This document shows, piece by piece, positions 7,050 through 13,642 of a stretch of DNA of 13,642 nt (positions are counted from its first letter, which is position 1; each line of letters opens with the position of its first letter). A model generated the notes under the pieces. That model made no database searches, had not been told where the DNA came from, and was given only the letters and a program-made list of their open reading frames with translations. This DNA comes from Lachnospiraceae bacterium (lineage in GTDB: Bacteria > Bacillota > Clostridia > Lachnospirales > Lachnospiraceae): assembly GCA_900765975.1 (NCBI GenBank), contig CAAFTS010000004.1, positions 1 to 13,642 on the forward strand, given 5' to 3'. Position numbers and translations under genes: made by a program.

Positions 7050-7095
7050 TACCCTAAGCTGATAAGAACAAACTTTTGTCAGTTTAGGGTATTTT
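7050..7095 (+). terminator. Hairpin terminator after the 127-aa gene
   Basis: TACCCTAAGCTGA (7050-7062) pairs with TCAGTTTAGGGTA (7079-7091), 13 bp with one G-U pair and a 16-base loop, followed by a short TTTT. The T-tail is modest. The left arm starts directly after the -10 box of the MerR promoter, so transcripts from that promoter would lack part of the stem; only read-through from upstream would form the full hairpin. Confidence 0.6.
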
Positions 7096-7098
7096 AGA

Positions 7099-7114
7099 TA
7101 CATAAATTTATGTA
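7099..7114. promoter_or_regulatory. Perfect 16-bp palindrome in the merR leader
   Basis: TACATAAATTTATGTA is its own reverse complement and lies 46 bases before the merR start, downstream of the MerR promoter. A smaller palindrome, TCCGCGGA, follows at 7130-7137. It could be an operator for another regulator or a small mRNA hairpin; no binder is known. Confidence 0.35.
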
Positions 7115-7160
7115 CAATTTAATGTAAACTCCGCGGAAATCAAAATAGGAGGTGTAAAGT

Positions 7161-7925
7161 GTGAGGTACAGTATAAGAGAGGTTTCAGAACTTGCAGGAG
7201 TGAGTGCACGCACGCTGCGGTATTATGATGAAATTGGTCTTTTGAAACCGTTGGAAATCAGCGAAACTGGATATCGATATTATGGAGAACAGGAGCTAAC
7301 TTTATTGCAGCAGATTTTATTTTATCGCGAAAGAGGTCTGGAACTAAAACAGATCCAGAAGATTATTTATCAGAGAGATTTTGATGTCATGCGTGCTTTA
7401 CAAGAACATCTTCTAGAGCTGGAAACTAAAAAGAAACATATGGAATCGTTAATTTTTACAGTAGAGCAGACGATTCGGTCAATGAAGGGAGAATGTGAAA
7501 TGAGTGACAAAGAAAAATTTCAGGCATTTAAGGAGCGCATTGTTCGAGAAAATGAGGAAAGACATGGTGCAGAAATTCGAGAGAAATACGGAGATGACGA
7601 AATGGATTCTGCAAACAGGAAGATGCTAAATATGACGGAAGAAGAGTTTGAGCGATTTCAAAATCTTGGCAAGGAAATCAATGTACAGTTAGAAGAAGCT
7701 GTCTTAACAGGAGAAAAGCCGGAGAGTGAAAAGGGAAGACGAATTGTTCTTCTGCATAAAGAATGGCTGGGCAAGACTTGGAAACAGTATACAAAGGAAG
7801 CACACATTGCAATTGGAAATATGTATATTAGTGATGATCGGTTTCGGATGTATTACGATAAAGAAGTGGAAGGCTGTGCGATATTCTTGGAAGCGGCTAT
7901 CCGATATTGGATAGAGCAGTTATAA
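7161..7925 (+). CDS. MerR-family transcriptional activator with C-terminal TipAS drug-binding domain
   Basis: This 254-residue regulator has the layout of Streptomyces TipAL. Residues 1-70 are a MerR winged helix-turn-helix (IREVSELAGVSARTLRYYDEIGLLKP), about 76-115 a dimerising coiled coil, and about 114-254 a TipAS domain, a globin-like helical fold that binds thiopeptides and other bulky drugs (LHKEWLGKTWKQYTKEAH, then YYDKEVEGCAIFLEAAIRYW). On ligand binding, such proteins activate their own promoter and sometimes others. The start is GTG at 7161 with AGGAGG (7147-7152) upstream. A second in-frame ATG at 7500 has its own ribosome site. No resistance pump is directly beside it, so autoregulated drug sequestration is a real option. 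The real ligand is unknown. Confidence 0.93.
   Translation: MRYSIREVSELAGVSARTLRYYDEIGLLKPLEISETGYRYYGEQELTLLQQILFYRERGLELKQIQKIIYQRDFDVMRALQEHLLELETKKKHMESLIFTVEQTIRSMKGECEMSDKEKFQAFKERIVRENEERHGAEIREKYGDDEMDSANRKMLNMTEEEFERFQNLGKEINVQLEEAVLTGEKPESEKGRRIVLLHKEWLGKTWKQYTKEAHIAIGNMYISDDRFRMYYDKEVEGCAIFLEAAIRYWIEQL
7485..7925 (+). other. Possible internal translation start giving a free TipAS-like domain
   Basis: Inside the merR gene, AAGGGAG (7485-7491) lies 8 bases before ATG 7500 (Met114), exactly at the start of the TipAS domain. Translation here would give a 141-residue protein without the DNA-binding part. Streptomyces tipA is known to make such a short form, TipAS, in excess as a drug-trapping protein. 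That the same happens here is an inference from position and ribosome site. Confidence 0.5.
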
Positions 7926-7944
7926 TTTAGATAAGATATTTTAG

Positions 7945-7974
7945 AAAGAGGAGCAAAAAAAGCTCCTCTTTTTT
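7945..7974 (+). terminator. Intrinsic terminator of merR
   Basis: AAAGAGGAGC (7945-7954) pairs with GCTCCTCTTT (7962-7971) over a 7-A loop and runs into TTTTTT. It cleanly separates the MerR unit from the aryl-acid operon. Confidence 0.93.
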
Positions 7975-7990
7975 AAATTAACGCTTTAAT

Positions 7991-8018
7991 TTGAAAAAGT
8001 ATTATGGTATGATATATA
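7991..8018 (+). promoter_or_regulatory. Candidate promoter of the aryl-acid operon
   Basis: TTGAAA (7991-7996), 16 bp, TATATA (8013-8018), with TG one base before the -10 (extended -10). Transcription would begin near 8025, about 50 bases before paaK. The leader is too short for a T-box or other large riboswitch. A 10-bp palindrome, ATATGCATAT, lies at 8047-8056, just before the ribosome site. Confidence 0.6.
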
Positions 8019-8073
8019 GAAATGACAGAAACAGCACAATTATGAGATATGCATATAGAGGAGGGATTACATT

Positions 8074-9384
8074 ATGATATGGGCGAAGGAAGAAACCTTG
8101 CCGAGAGCCGAATTAGAAAAGATTCAGCTTGAAAAATTAAAAAAGACGGTAGCGTACATTTATGAGAAGGTAACTCCTTATCGAAAAAAGATGGATGGGG
8201 CAGGGGTGAAACCAGAGAATATCCAATCACTGGAAGACTTGAAAAAACTTCCGTTTACATATAAGTCGGATTTTCGTGATAATTATCCGGATGGTTTGTT
8301 TGCAGTTGGAAAAAAGGAGATTGTGCGGTATCATGCGAGTTCAGGGACAACTGGAAAACCGACGGTGGTAGGATATACAAAAAATGATCTGGAGATGTGG
8401 CTGGATAATGTGGCGAGAATTGCCTGCATGGGTGGAGCGACTGAGGAGGATGTGGCACAGATTTCCTTTGGCTATGGGACTTTTACCGGAGCGCTTGGCC
8501 TTCATGGAGGTCTGGAGAAGATAGGGGCATCTGTAATTCCGATGTCATCAGGAAATACAAATAAACAAGTCATGTTTTTGCAGGATATGGGAGTAACGCT
8601 TTTAGTTGCAACACCATTCTATGCGCCGCATCTGGGAGAGGAACTTCGAACACGTGGAATTGACCCGTCAAAAGACCTGAAAGTACATATTGGGTTATTT
8701 GGCGGAGAAGGTATGACGGAACCGATGCGGGAAGAGATGCATAAAGTCTGGGGAGATCAGTTTGTCTGCACACAAAACTACGGAATGAGTGAATTGTGCG
8801 GACCAGGAGTGGCTGGAGAATGTACAGAACTCTGTGGAATGCATATTAATGAAGATTGGTTTATTCCGGAAATTATTGATCCGGAGACAGAAGAGGTTCT
8901 GCCGCCGGGAGAGCGGGGAGAATTGGTAGTAACGTGTCTTGGAAAAGAGGCAATTCCGCTGATCAGATATCGTACAGGTGATTTGACAAGATTGATGTAT
9001 GAGCCGTGTAAGTGCGGACGGACAACAGTTCGTATGGAAAATTTATCTGGACGTGCAGACGATATGCTTGTCATTCGAGGAGTGAATGTATTCCCGACAC
9101 AGATAGAAGAAGTTTTACTTAAGATAGAAGAAATTGGACCACATTATGAAATTCTTGTAGAACGAAAGAATCGACTGGATGTAATGACGATAACAGTAGA
9201 ATTAATAGATGACCGGTTACTGGATAGTTATACAAAGCTCAGTGAATTGGAGAAACGAATCAAATCAGCATTAAAATCGCAGTTGGGACTTGCAACACAG
9301 ATTCGGCTTGTGGCTCCGAATTCATTGAAACGATTTGAAGGAAAAGCAAAAAGAGTGACAGATTTACGAAAGGATGGATTATAA
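8074..9384 (+). CDS. paaK: Phenylacetate-CoA ligase-type aryl-CoA ligase (first copy)
   Basis: This AMP-forming ligase of the ANL superfamily joins an arylacetate (phenylacetate, indoleacetate or hydroxyphenylacetate) to CoA using ATP; the reaction is reversible in principle. It is 436 residues, normal for PaaK. The phosphate-binding loop is SSGTTGKPT (89-97), the YGMSE adenine-region motif and RYRTGDLTR follow, CKCGR is the usual cysteine motif of the C-terminal part, and Lys424 in FEGKAKR is the catalytic lysine of the mobile domain. The start has AGAGGAGGG 8 bases upstream. It opens an operon; iorA begins 2 bases after its stop. Coupling to IorAB points to arylacetyl-CoA as the shared intermediate, not the aerobic phenylacetate degradation pathway. 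Which aryl acid it prefers cannot be read here. Confidence 0.92.
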   Translation: MIWAKEETLPRAELEKIQLEKLKKTVAYIYEKVTPYRKKMDGAGVKPENIQSLEDLKKLPFTYKSDFRDNYPDGLFAVGKKEIVRYHASSGTTGKPTVVGYTKNDLEMWLDNVARIACMGGATEEDVAQISFGYGTFTGALGLHGGLEKIGASVIPMSSGNTNKQVMFLQDMGVTLLVATPFYAPHLGEELRTRGIDPSKDLKVHIGLFGGEGMTEPMREEMHKVWGDQFVCTQNYGMSELCGPGVAGECTELCGMHINEDWFIPEIIDPETEEVLPPGERGELVVTCLGKEAIPLIRYRTGDLTRLMYEPCKCGRTTVRMENLSGRADDMLVIRGVNVFPTQIEEVLLKIEEIGPHYEILVERKNRLDVMTITVELIDDRLLDSYTKLSELEKRIKSALKSQLGLATQIRLVAPNSLKRFEGKAKRVTDLRKDGL

Positions 9385-9386
9385 AA

Positions 9387-11132
9387 ATGGCGGAAAAAGT
9401 GATTATGCTCGGAAATGAGGCGATTGCCAGAGGCGCTTATGAGGCTGGGGTGAAGGTGTCTTCAGCATATCCGGGAACTCCGAGTACAGAGATTAGCGAA
9501 TATTTGGTACAGTATAAAGATGTGGTATATGAAGAGTGGGCGCCGAACGAGAAAGTGGCGGCAGAAGTAGCTGTGGGCGCGAGTATTTCCGGCGTACGTT
9601 CTATGGCATGTATGAAACATGTAGGATTGAATGTGGCGGCAGATCCGCTCTATTCCGTTTCTTATATGGGAGTAAACGGCGGACTGGTATTGGTTGTTGC
9701 GGATGATCCGGGCTTGTATAGTTCCCAAAATGAGCAGGATACAAGAATGGTGGCGAGGGCTGCACAGATTCCGGTGATTGAGCCGTCGGACAGTGCAGAG
9801 GCAAAGGATTTCTTTAAAATTGCGTTTGCATTAAGTGAGCAGTTTGACAGACCATTTATTTTCCGTACCACAACAAGACTGGCGCATTCCCAGGGATTGG
9901 TAGAACTTCAGGAAAGAGAAGAAATTCCGGATAAGGAATATGTGAAAGATATTCGGAAAAATGTAATGATGCCAGGGAATGCAAAACTTCGTCATATTGA
10001 AATTGAAAAACGGAATCTGGAGCTTGCTGAGGCGGCAAATACTCTGTCTATTAACACTGTAGAAATGAACGATACTTCTATTGGTGTGATTACAAGTGGG
10101 ATTCCATATCAATATGTCAAAGAGGCCCTTCCAAATGCGTCTGTTTTGAAATTGGGAATGGTGAATCCACTTCCGAGAAAGCTGATCAAAGAGTTTGCAG
10201 CCAAGGTGGATACTCTTTATATTGTAGAAGAGTTGGATCCGGTTATTGAAGAACAGGTCAAATCATGGGGAATTTCAGCAATCGGAAAAGAAATTTTTAC
10301 CGTTCAGGGCGAATATAGTGCCAATATGCTCAGAAAGGCGATTTTAAACGAAAACCTTGAAATCAAAAAGCCGGCAGATGCGCCTCAACGCCCTCCGATT
10401 TTATGCCCGGGATGTCCACACAGAAGTGTATATCATGTATTGAATAAGTTGAAATTACATGCTGCGGGGGATATCGGATGTTATACATTGGGAGCAGTTG
10501 CTCCGCTGAGTGTTGTGGATACGACCATGTGTATGGGTTCCAGTATTTCTACACTTCATGGTATGGAAAAAGCAAAGGGAAGAGACTATATCAAGAATTG
10601 GGTAGCGGTAATTGGAGATTCTACATTTTTACATACCGGTGTAAATTCATTGATGAATATGGTATACAATCATGCAACGGGAACCGTTTTGATTCTGGAT
10701 AATTCCACAACCGGAATGACGGGACATCAAGATCATGCGGCAACTGGAAAGACATTGCAGGGAGAGACGACATATGCAATCGATATTCCGGCACTCTGTC
10801 GCGCGATAGGGGTGAAAAATGTGGTTGAGGTCAATGCATTTGACATCGCTTTGCTGGAAAAAACAATCAAAGAAGAACAGGAAAAAGAAGAAGTATCTGT
10901 GATTATTACAAAGTCACCATGCGTATTGCTGGATAAATTCAAAAAGCCGTTATATATCGCACATCCGGATAAATGTAAGAAATGCGGTGTGTGTATGAAA
11001 CCGGGATGTCCGGCGATGACAAAAAATACGGATGGAACCATCCATATTGATGATACGATGTGTACGGGATGTGGATTGTGTGAAAACTTATGTAAATTTG
11101 ATGCAATTGAGCTGGTAAAGGAGGGAAAATAG
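9387..11132 (+). CDS. iorA: Indolepyruvate:ferredoxin oxidoreductase, alpha subunit
   Basis: With IorB this TPP and iron-sulfur enzyme catalyses arylpyruvate + CoA + oxidised ferredoxin <-> arylacetyl-CoA + CO2 + reduced ferredoxin. Its substrates are the transamination products of Trp, Phe and Tyr. It has 581 residues. The N-terminal pyrimidine-binding domain starts with the nucleotide-like GNEAIARGAYEAGV. The TPP-binding half carries CPGCPHR (Cys340, Cys343), the GDSTFLHTGVNS motif (Gly410-Asp411) and NSTTGMTGHQDH. The C-terminal ferredoxin domain has two clusters: Cys530-533-536-541 and Cys559-562-565-569. The last cysteine is followed by Lys instead of the usual Pro. The ribosome site is weak (AAGGA 13 bases upstream), so translation is probably coupled to paaK, whose stop is 2 bases away. 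Confidence 0.96.
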   Translation: MAEKVIMLGNEAIARGAYEAGVKVSSAYPGTPSTEISEYLVQYKDVVYEEWAPNEKVAAEVAVGASISGVRSMACMKHVGLNVAADPLYSVSYMGVNGGLVLVVADDPGLYSSQNEQDTRMVARAAQIPVIEPSDSAEAKDFFKIAFALSEQFDRPFIFRTTTRLAHSQGLVELQEREEIPDKEYVKDIRKNVMMPGNAKLRHIEIEKRNLELAEAANTLSINTVEMNDTSIGVITSGIPYQYVKEALPNASVLKLGMVNPLPRKLIKEFAAKVDTLYIVEELDPVIEEQVKSWGISAIGKEIFTVQGEYSANMLRKAILNENLEIKKPADAPQRPPILCPGCPHRSVYHVLNKLKLHAAGDIGCYTLGAVAPLSVVDTTMCMGSSISTLHGMEKAKGRDYIKNWVAVIGDSTFLHTGVNSLMNMVYNHATGTVLILDNSTTGMTGHQDHAATGKTLQGETTYAIDIPALCRAIGVKNVVEVNAFDIALLEKTIKEEQEKEEVSVIITKSPCVLLDKFKKPLYIAHPDKCKKCGVCMKPGCPAMTKNTDGTIHIDDTMCTGCGLCENLCKFDAIELVKEGK

Positions 11133-11134
11133 AG

Positions 11135-11704
11135 ATGGCGACAAAAAATATTATGATCGTAGGTGTCGGCGGACAGGGGACTTTGCTTACCAGTCGTATT
11201 TTAGGCGGCTTGACAATTGCAGGTGGGTATGATGTAAAGCTGTCGGAAGTGCATGGAATGGCGCAGCGCGGCGGAAGTGTTGTTACATTTGTGCGATATG
11301 GGGAAAAAGTGTCAGAGTCGATTGTAGAAGAAGGACAGGCGGATGTAATTATTGCATTTGAACGTTTGGAGGCACTGAGATATGCACATTTTCTGAAAAA
11401 GGATGGCGTTTTGATTGTCAATGACTGGAGAATAGATCCGATGCCTGTTGTGATTGGTGCAGCAGAGTATCCGGAGGGAATCATAGAAAGACTGGAAAAA
11501 GAGTATAAAGTTTATCGGGTGAACGCAACGGAGGAAGCTAAGAAACTTGGAAATCCAAGGGTATTTAATCTGGTTGTTCTTGGAATTGCGGCACAGCACA
11601 TGGACTTTACAAAAGAGCAGTGGTATGAGGTTATCGAGAAGACAGTACCTTCAAAAACAGTGGAAATTAATAAAAAAGCGTTTGACGTAGGATATACACT
11701 TTAA
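11135..11704 (+). CDS. iorB: Indolepyruvate:ferredoxin oxidoreductase, beta subunit
   Basis: This 189-residue subunit belongs to the gamma-type domain family of 2-oxoacid:ferredoxin oxidoreductases and forms the heterodimer with IorA. The N-terminal GVGGQGTLLTSRILGG and the SEVHGMAQRGGSVVTFVRYG segment are the family signatures, and the length is normal. It has no cysteine cluster, as expected, since the iron-sulfur centres are in IorA. The ATG is 2 bases after the iorA stop, with GGAGGG about 10 bases upstream. An ACT-domain gene follows after 15 bases. Confidence 0.96.
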   Translation: MATKNIMIVGVGGQGTLLTSRILGGLTIAGGYDVKLSEVHGMAQRGGSVVTFVRYGEKVSESIVEEGQADVIIAFERLEALRYAHFLKKDGVLIVNDWRIDPMPVVIGAAEYPEGIIERLEKEYKVYRVNATEEAKKLGNPRVFNLVVLGIAAQHMDFTKEQWYEVIEKTVPSKTVEINKKAFDVGYTL

Positions 11705-11719
11705 GAGGAGGGGATAAGG

Positions 11720-12139
11720 ATGATTCAACAATTGTCGGTATTTGTGGAAAATCAACCGGGAAGTATTATGAGGGTTACTTCTGCATTGACAGAAGCAAAA
11801 ATTAATATACGGGCGATTGCTTCTTTTGACGGACCGGAGTTTGCAATTTTACGTCTGGTAGTGGATCAGCCAGAGAAGGCAAAAGACTATTTGACGACAA
11901 AAGGATTTGTGGTCAGACTACATAAGGTTATAGCTGTGGAATTACAAGATGAAAAAGGAAATCTGAATCAGATGCTGGAAGTTCTTGCAAAAGGAGGACT
12001 TAGCATTAGTTACATTTATTCTTTTGTAATTCGCGGAGACAAAGCACCTGTTATGGTATTTAATACAGATGATTATGAAAAGGCTGAAAAATGTTTAAAG
12101 GCAGCGGGCGTAAATTTGATTGAAGAGATGGATCTTTAG
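11720..12139 (+). CDS. Tandem ACT-domain protein (amino-acid sensor of the aryl-acid operon)
   Basis: This 139-residue cytosolic protein consists of two ACT domains. The first (about 1-68) begins QQLSVFVENQPGSIMRVTSAL, with the turn Asn-Gln-Pro-Gly between strand 1 and helix 1 where ACT domains bind amino acids. The second (about 70-139) begins KVIAVELQDEKGNLNQMLEVL with the matching Lys-Gly turn, followed by a YIYSF strand. It has no catalytic domain. ACT proteins next to PaaK/IorAB are common in anaerobes and are thought to sense aromatic amino acids, though a partner has not been proven here. It has a strong GAGGAGGGG site in the 15-base gap after iorB. A close relative begins at 13580 after the second ligase. 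Confidence 0.9.
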   Translation: MIQQLSVFVENQPGSIMRVTSALTEAKINIRAIASFDGPEFAILRLVVDQPEKAKDYLTTKGFVVRLHKVIAVELQDEKGNLNQMLEVLAKGGLSISYIYSFVIRGDKAPVMVFNTDDYEKAEKCLKAAGVNLIEEMDL

Positions 12140-12182
12140 AGAGCTGTCTATAGAAATTTTGGTGTGATAAGGAGCAAAAACG

Positions 12183-13517
12183 ATGGCAACAGGAGTTTCA
12201 AAAGAAAACTGGGTAGAAAGAATTCGGGATCCAAGAATCGAGTGTATGAGTAGAGATGAGATGGCAGCTCTGCAGAGTGAAAGGCTGATCGACGTAGTAA
12301 ATCGCGTATATAATAATGTGGAATTTTATCGGAAAAAGATGCGTGAACTCGGAATAGAGCCGGGGGATATCAAAGGAATTGAGGATATTGATAACCTTAC
12401 GTTTATAACAATAGAAGATCTACGTGATAATTATCCGTTTGGGATGCTTGCTATCCCAAAACAGGATGTGGTCCGCGTACAGGGAACGTCCGGAACAACA
12501 GGCAAACTGACGCTGGCATCTTATTCGCAGAAGGATGTAGATGTATGGGGGGAATGCGTGGCGCGTTGTCTGACAATGGCAGGATTGACGGATGAGGATA
12601 TTATCCATGTTTGTTACGGTTATGGATTGTTTACAGGTGGAATGGGCTTGGATTTCGGGGCGAAAGCATTGGGAGCAATGGCAATTCCAATGTCCGCCGG
12701 AAATACAAAGCGTCAGATGATGTGCATGGAGGATTTTGGCGCAACAGCCTTTGCATGTACGCCGTCCTATGCGTTGTATTTGGCAGAATCCATTCAGGAA
12801 GCAGGATTGGTAGAGCGGATGAAAATTAAAGTTGGTATTCATGGAGCAGAACCATGGACGGAAGAAATGCGCAAGAAAATTGAAACGATTCTTAAGATTA
12901 ATTGTTTTGATATTTATGGTATGTGTGAAATTACTGGTCCGGGAGTGGCACAGGATTGCATTCATCATAAAGGCCTTCATGTTCATCATGACTATTTTTA
13001 CCCGGAGGTTTTGGATCCGGTTACGCAGAAAGCATGCGCTGATGGTGAGACAGGAGAACTGGTCTTCACTACACTTGCCAAAGAAGCAATGCCATTACTT
13101 CGATATCGTACGAAAGATTTGACGAGTATCGACCATAGCACATGTGATTGTGGAAGAACTTTGCCGAGAATTTCTAAGTTCAAAGGACGTACGGATGATA
13201 TGAAGGTAATTCGTGGTGTGAATGTATTCCCAACACAGGTAGAAACGGCGCTGTTGAGTATAGGAGGTGTGGTGGCTCCGCATTATCTCATGATAGTAGA
13301 TCGGGAAGACAATTTGGATGTTCTAACTGTTATGGTAGAAGTAGATGAGAGTATGTTCTCTGATGAGATCCGAAAACTGGACGCATTGAGAAATAAGATA
13401 GGTGCGGTACTGAAACAGGCTTTGGGTGTTTCTGTAAAGGTAAAACTGGTAGAGCCTAAGACAATTCAAAGAAGTGAAGGTAAGGCAGTGCGCGTAATCG
13501 ATAATCGAAATCTATAA
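12183..13517 (+). CDS. paaK: Phenylacetate-CoA ligase-type aryl-CoA ligase (second copy)
   Basis: This second AMP-forming aryl-CoA ligase has 444 residues and is a paralogue of the one at 8074. The phosphate loop is TSGTTGKLT (102-110), with Leu109 where Pro is usual; then come YGMCE in place of YGMSE, RYRTKDLTS, CDCGR, and the catalytic Lys434 in SEGKAVR. All main motifs are present, so it is likely active. The two copies share the order of motifs and local identity (DNYP, GVNVFPTQ, YGYG/GYGT regions) but clearly differ in the middle of the protein, so different aryl-acid preference or opposite working direction is plausible. AAGGAG precedes the ATG at 12183. The 43-base gap after the ACT gene has no terminator. 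A second ACT gene follows, which makes a repeated ligase-ACT module. Confidence 0.91.
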   Translation: MATGVSKENWVERIRDPRIECMSRDEMAALQSERLIDVVNRVYNNVEFYRKKMRELGIEPGDIKGIEDIDNLTFITIEDLRDNYPFGMLAIPKQDVVRVQGTSGTTGKLTLASYSQKDVDVWGECVARCLTMAGLTDEDIIHVCYGYGLFTGGMGLDFGAKALGAMAIPMSAGNTKRQMMCMEDFGATAFACTPSYALYLAESIQEAGLVERMKIKVGIHGAEPWTEEMRKKIETILKINCFDIYGMCEITGPGVAQDCIHHKGLHVHHDYFYPEVLDPVTQKACADGETGELVFTTLAKEAMPLLRYRTKDLTSIDHSTCDCGRTLPRISKFKGRTDDMKVIRGVNVFPTQVETALLSIGGVVAPHYLMIVDREDNLDVLTVMVEVDESMFSDEIRKLDALRNKIGAVLKQALGVSVKVKLVEPKTIQRSEGKAVRVIDNRNL

Positions 13518-13579
13518 AATATTTGTCGTATGTGGGAAAAGCGGAAACGATTGAATTTGCATAATGAGGAGGAAGAAGA

Positions 13580-13642
13580 ATGAAATATACAATTCAACAG
13601 TTATCGGTATTTTTGGAAAACAGAGAAGGGCGTCTGGATGAA
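13580..13642 (+). CDS. Second ACT-domain protein (partial, cut by window end)
   Basis: Only 21 residues are inside the window, but the start IQQLSVFLENREGRLDE parallels the ACT protein at 11720 (IQQLSVFVENQPGS), including the turn before helix 1. GAGGAGG at 13566-13572 gives a good ribosome site. The 62 bases after paaK hold no terminator, so it probably belongs to the same operon. Confidence 0.8.
   Translation, partial: MKYTIQQLSVFLENREGRLDE

Noticed and set aside
8019..8073. T-box or other aromatic amino-acid riboswitch before the aryl-acid operon
   Set aside because: The leader between promoter and paaK is only about 50 bases and has no specifier loop or terminator/antiterminator pair.
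10939..11484. 181-codon minus-strand frame across the iorA/iorB junction
   Set aside because: Antisense to two strongly identified genes, with no ribosome site recognised and no recognisable domain.
12420..12989. 189-codon minus-strand frame inside the second ligase gene
   Set aside because: Antisense shadow; unusual His/Cys/Phe-rich composition and no domain.
1..13642. Mobile element, prophage or CRISPR array
   Set aside because: No transposase, integrase, spaced direct-repeat array or target-site duplication was seen; the small XRE gene alone is not evidence of a prophage.

Overview
The window reads as chromosome of a low-to-mid GC anaerobic Firmicute, most likely a gut Lachnospiraceae (Clostridia). 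The grounds are strong AGGAGG-type ribosome binding sites, mixed ATG/GTG starts, short operons with ATGA overlaps, a ferredoxin-dependent 2-oxoacid oxidoreductase, and a lantibiotic-type ABC transporter next to its own two-component system. I see no rRNA, tRNA, CRISPR array, transposase or integrase.

Layout. (1) 1-1558: a possible gene tail, an AT-rich regulatory stretch, glyA (serine hydroxymethyltransferase) and a strong intrinsic terminator. (2) 1559-6248, plus strand: a tightly coupled operon of the LanFEG/CprABC kind. It holds an ATPase with an 'E-loop', two six-helix permeases, an OmpR-type response regulator, a membrane histidine kinase, and a 41-codon ORF for a short secreted or membrane peptide that overlaps the kinase stop as GTGA. 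An inverted repeat of 10-bp arms lies before the first gene. (3) 6258-7091: a small XRE repressor-like gene (minus strand) divergent from an unknown 127-aa gene (plus strand). The two share a promoter region bracketed by a perfect 14-bp inverted repeat, and a hairpin terminator follows. (4) 7018-7971: a TipA-like MerR regulator. It has a textbook MerR promoter (19-bp spacer over a dyad), a C-terminal TipAS drug-binding domain and a possible internal translation start that would yield free TipAS. (5) 7991-13642: an aryl-acid operon, paaK - iorA - iorB - ACT protein - second paaK - second ACT protein (cut by the window end).

How the parts work together. Regions 2 and 4 both look like detection and defence against antimicrobial peptides: the two-component system with the LanFEG pump suits lantibiotics or cationic peptides, and TipA-like proteins sense thiopeptides and similar drugs. 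Region 3 between them is an unexplained two-gene switch. Region 5 interconverts aromatic amino acids and aryl-acetates. IorAB links arylpyruvate to arylacetyl-CoA with ferredoxin, and the PaaK ligases link arylacetyl-CoA to free arylacetate. The tandem-ACT proteins are probably amino-acid sensors for the step. The operon could run as fermentation or as salvage of aryl acids into Phe/Tyr/Trp; the ACT proteins make salvage worth considering.
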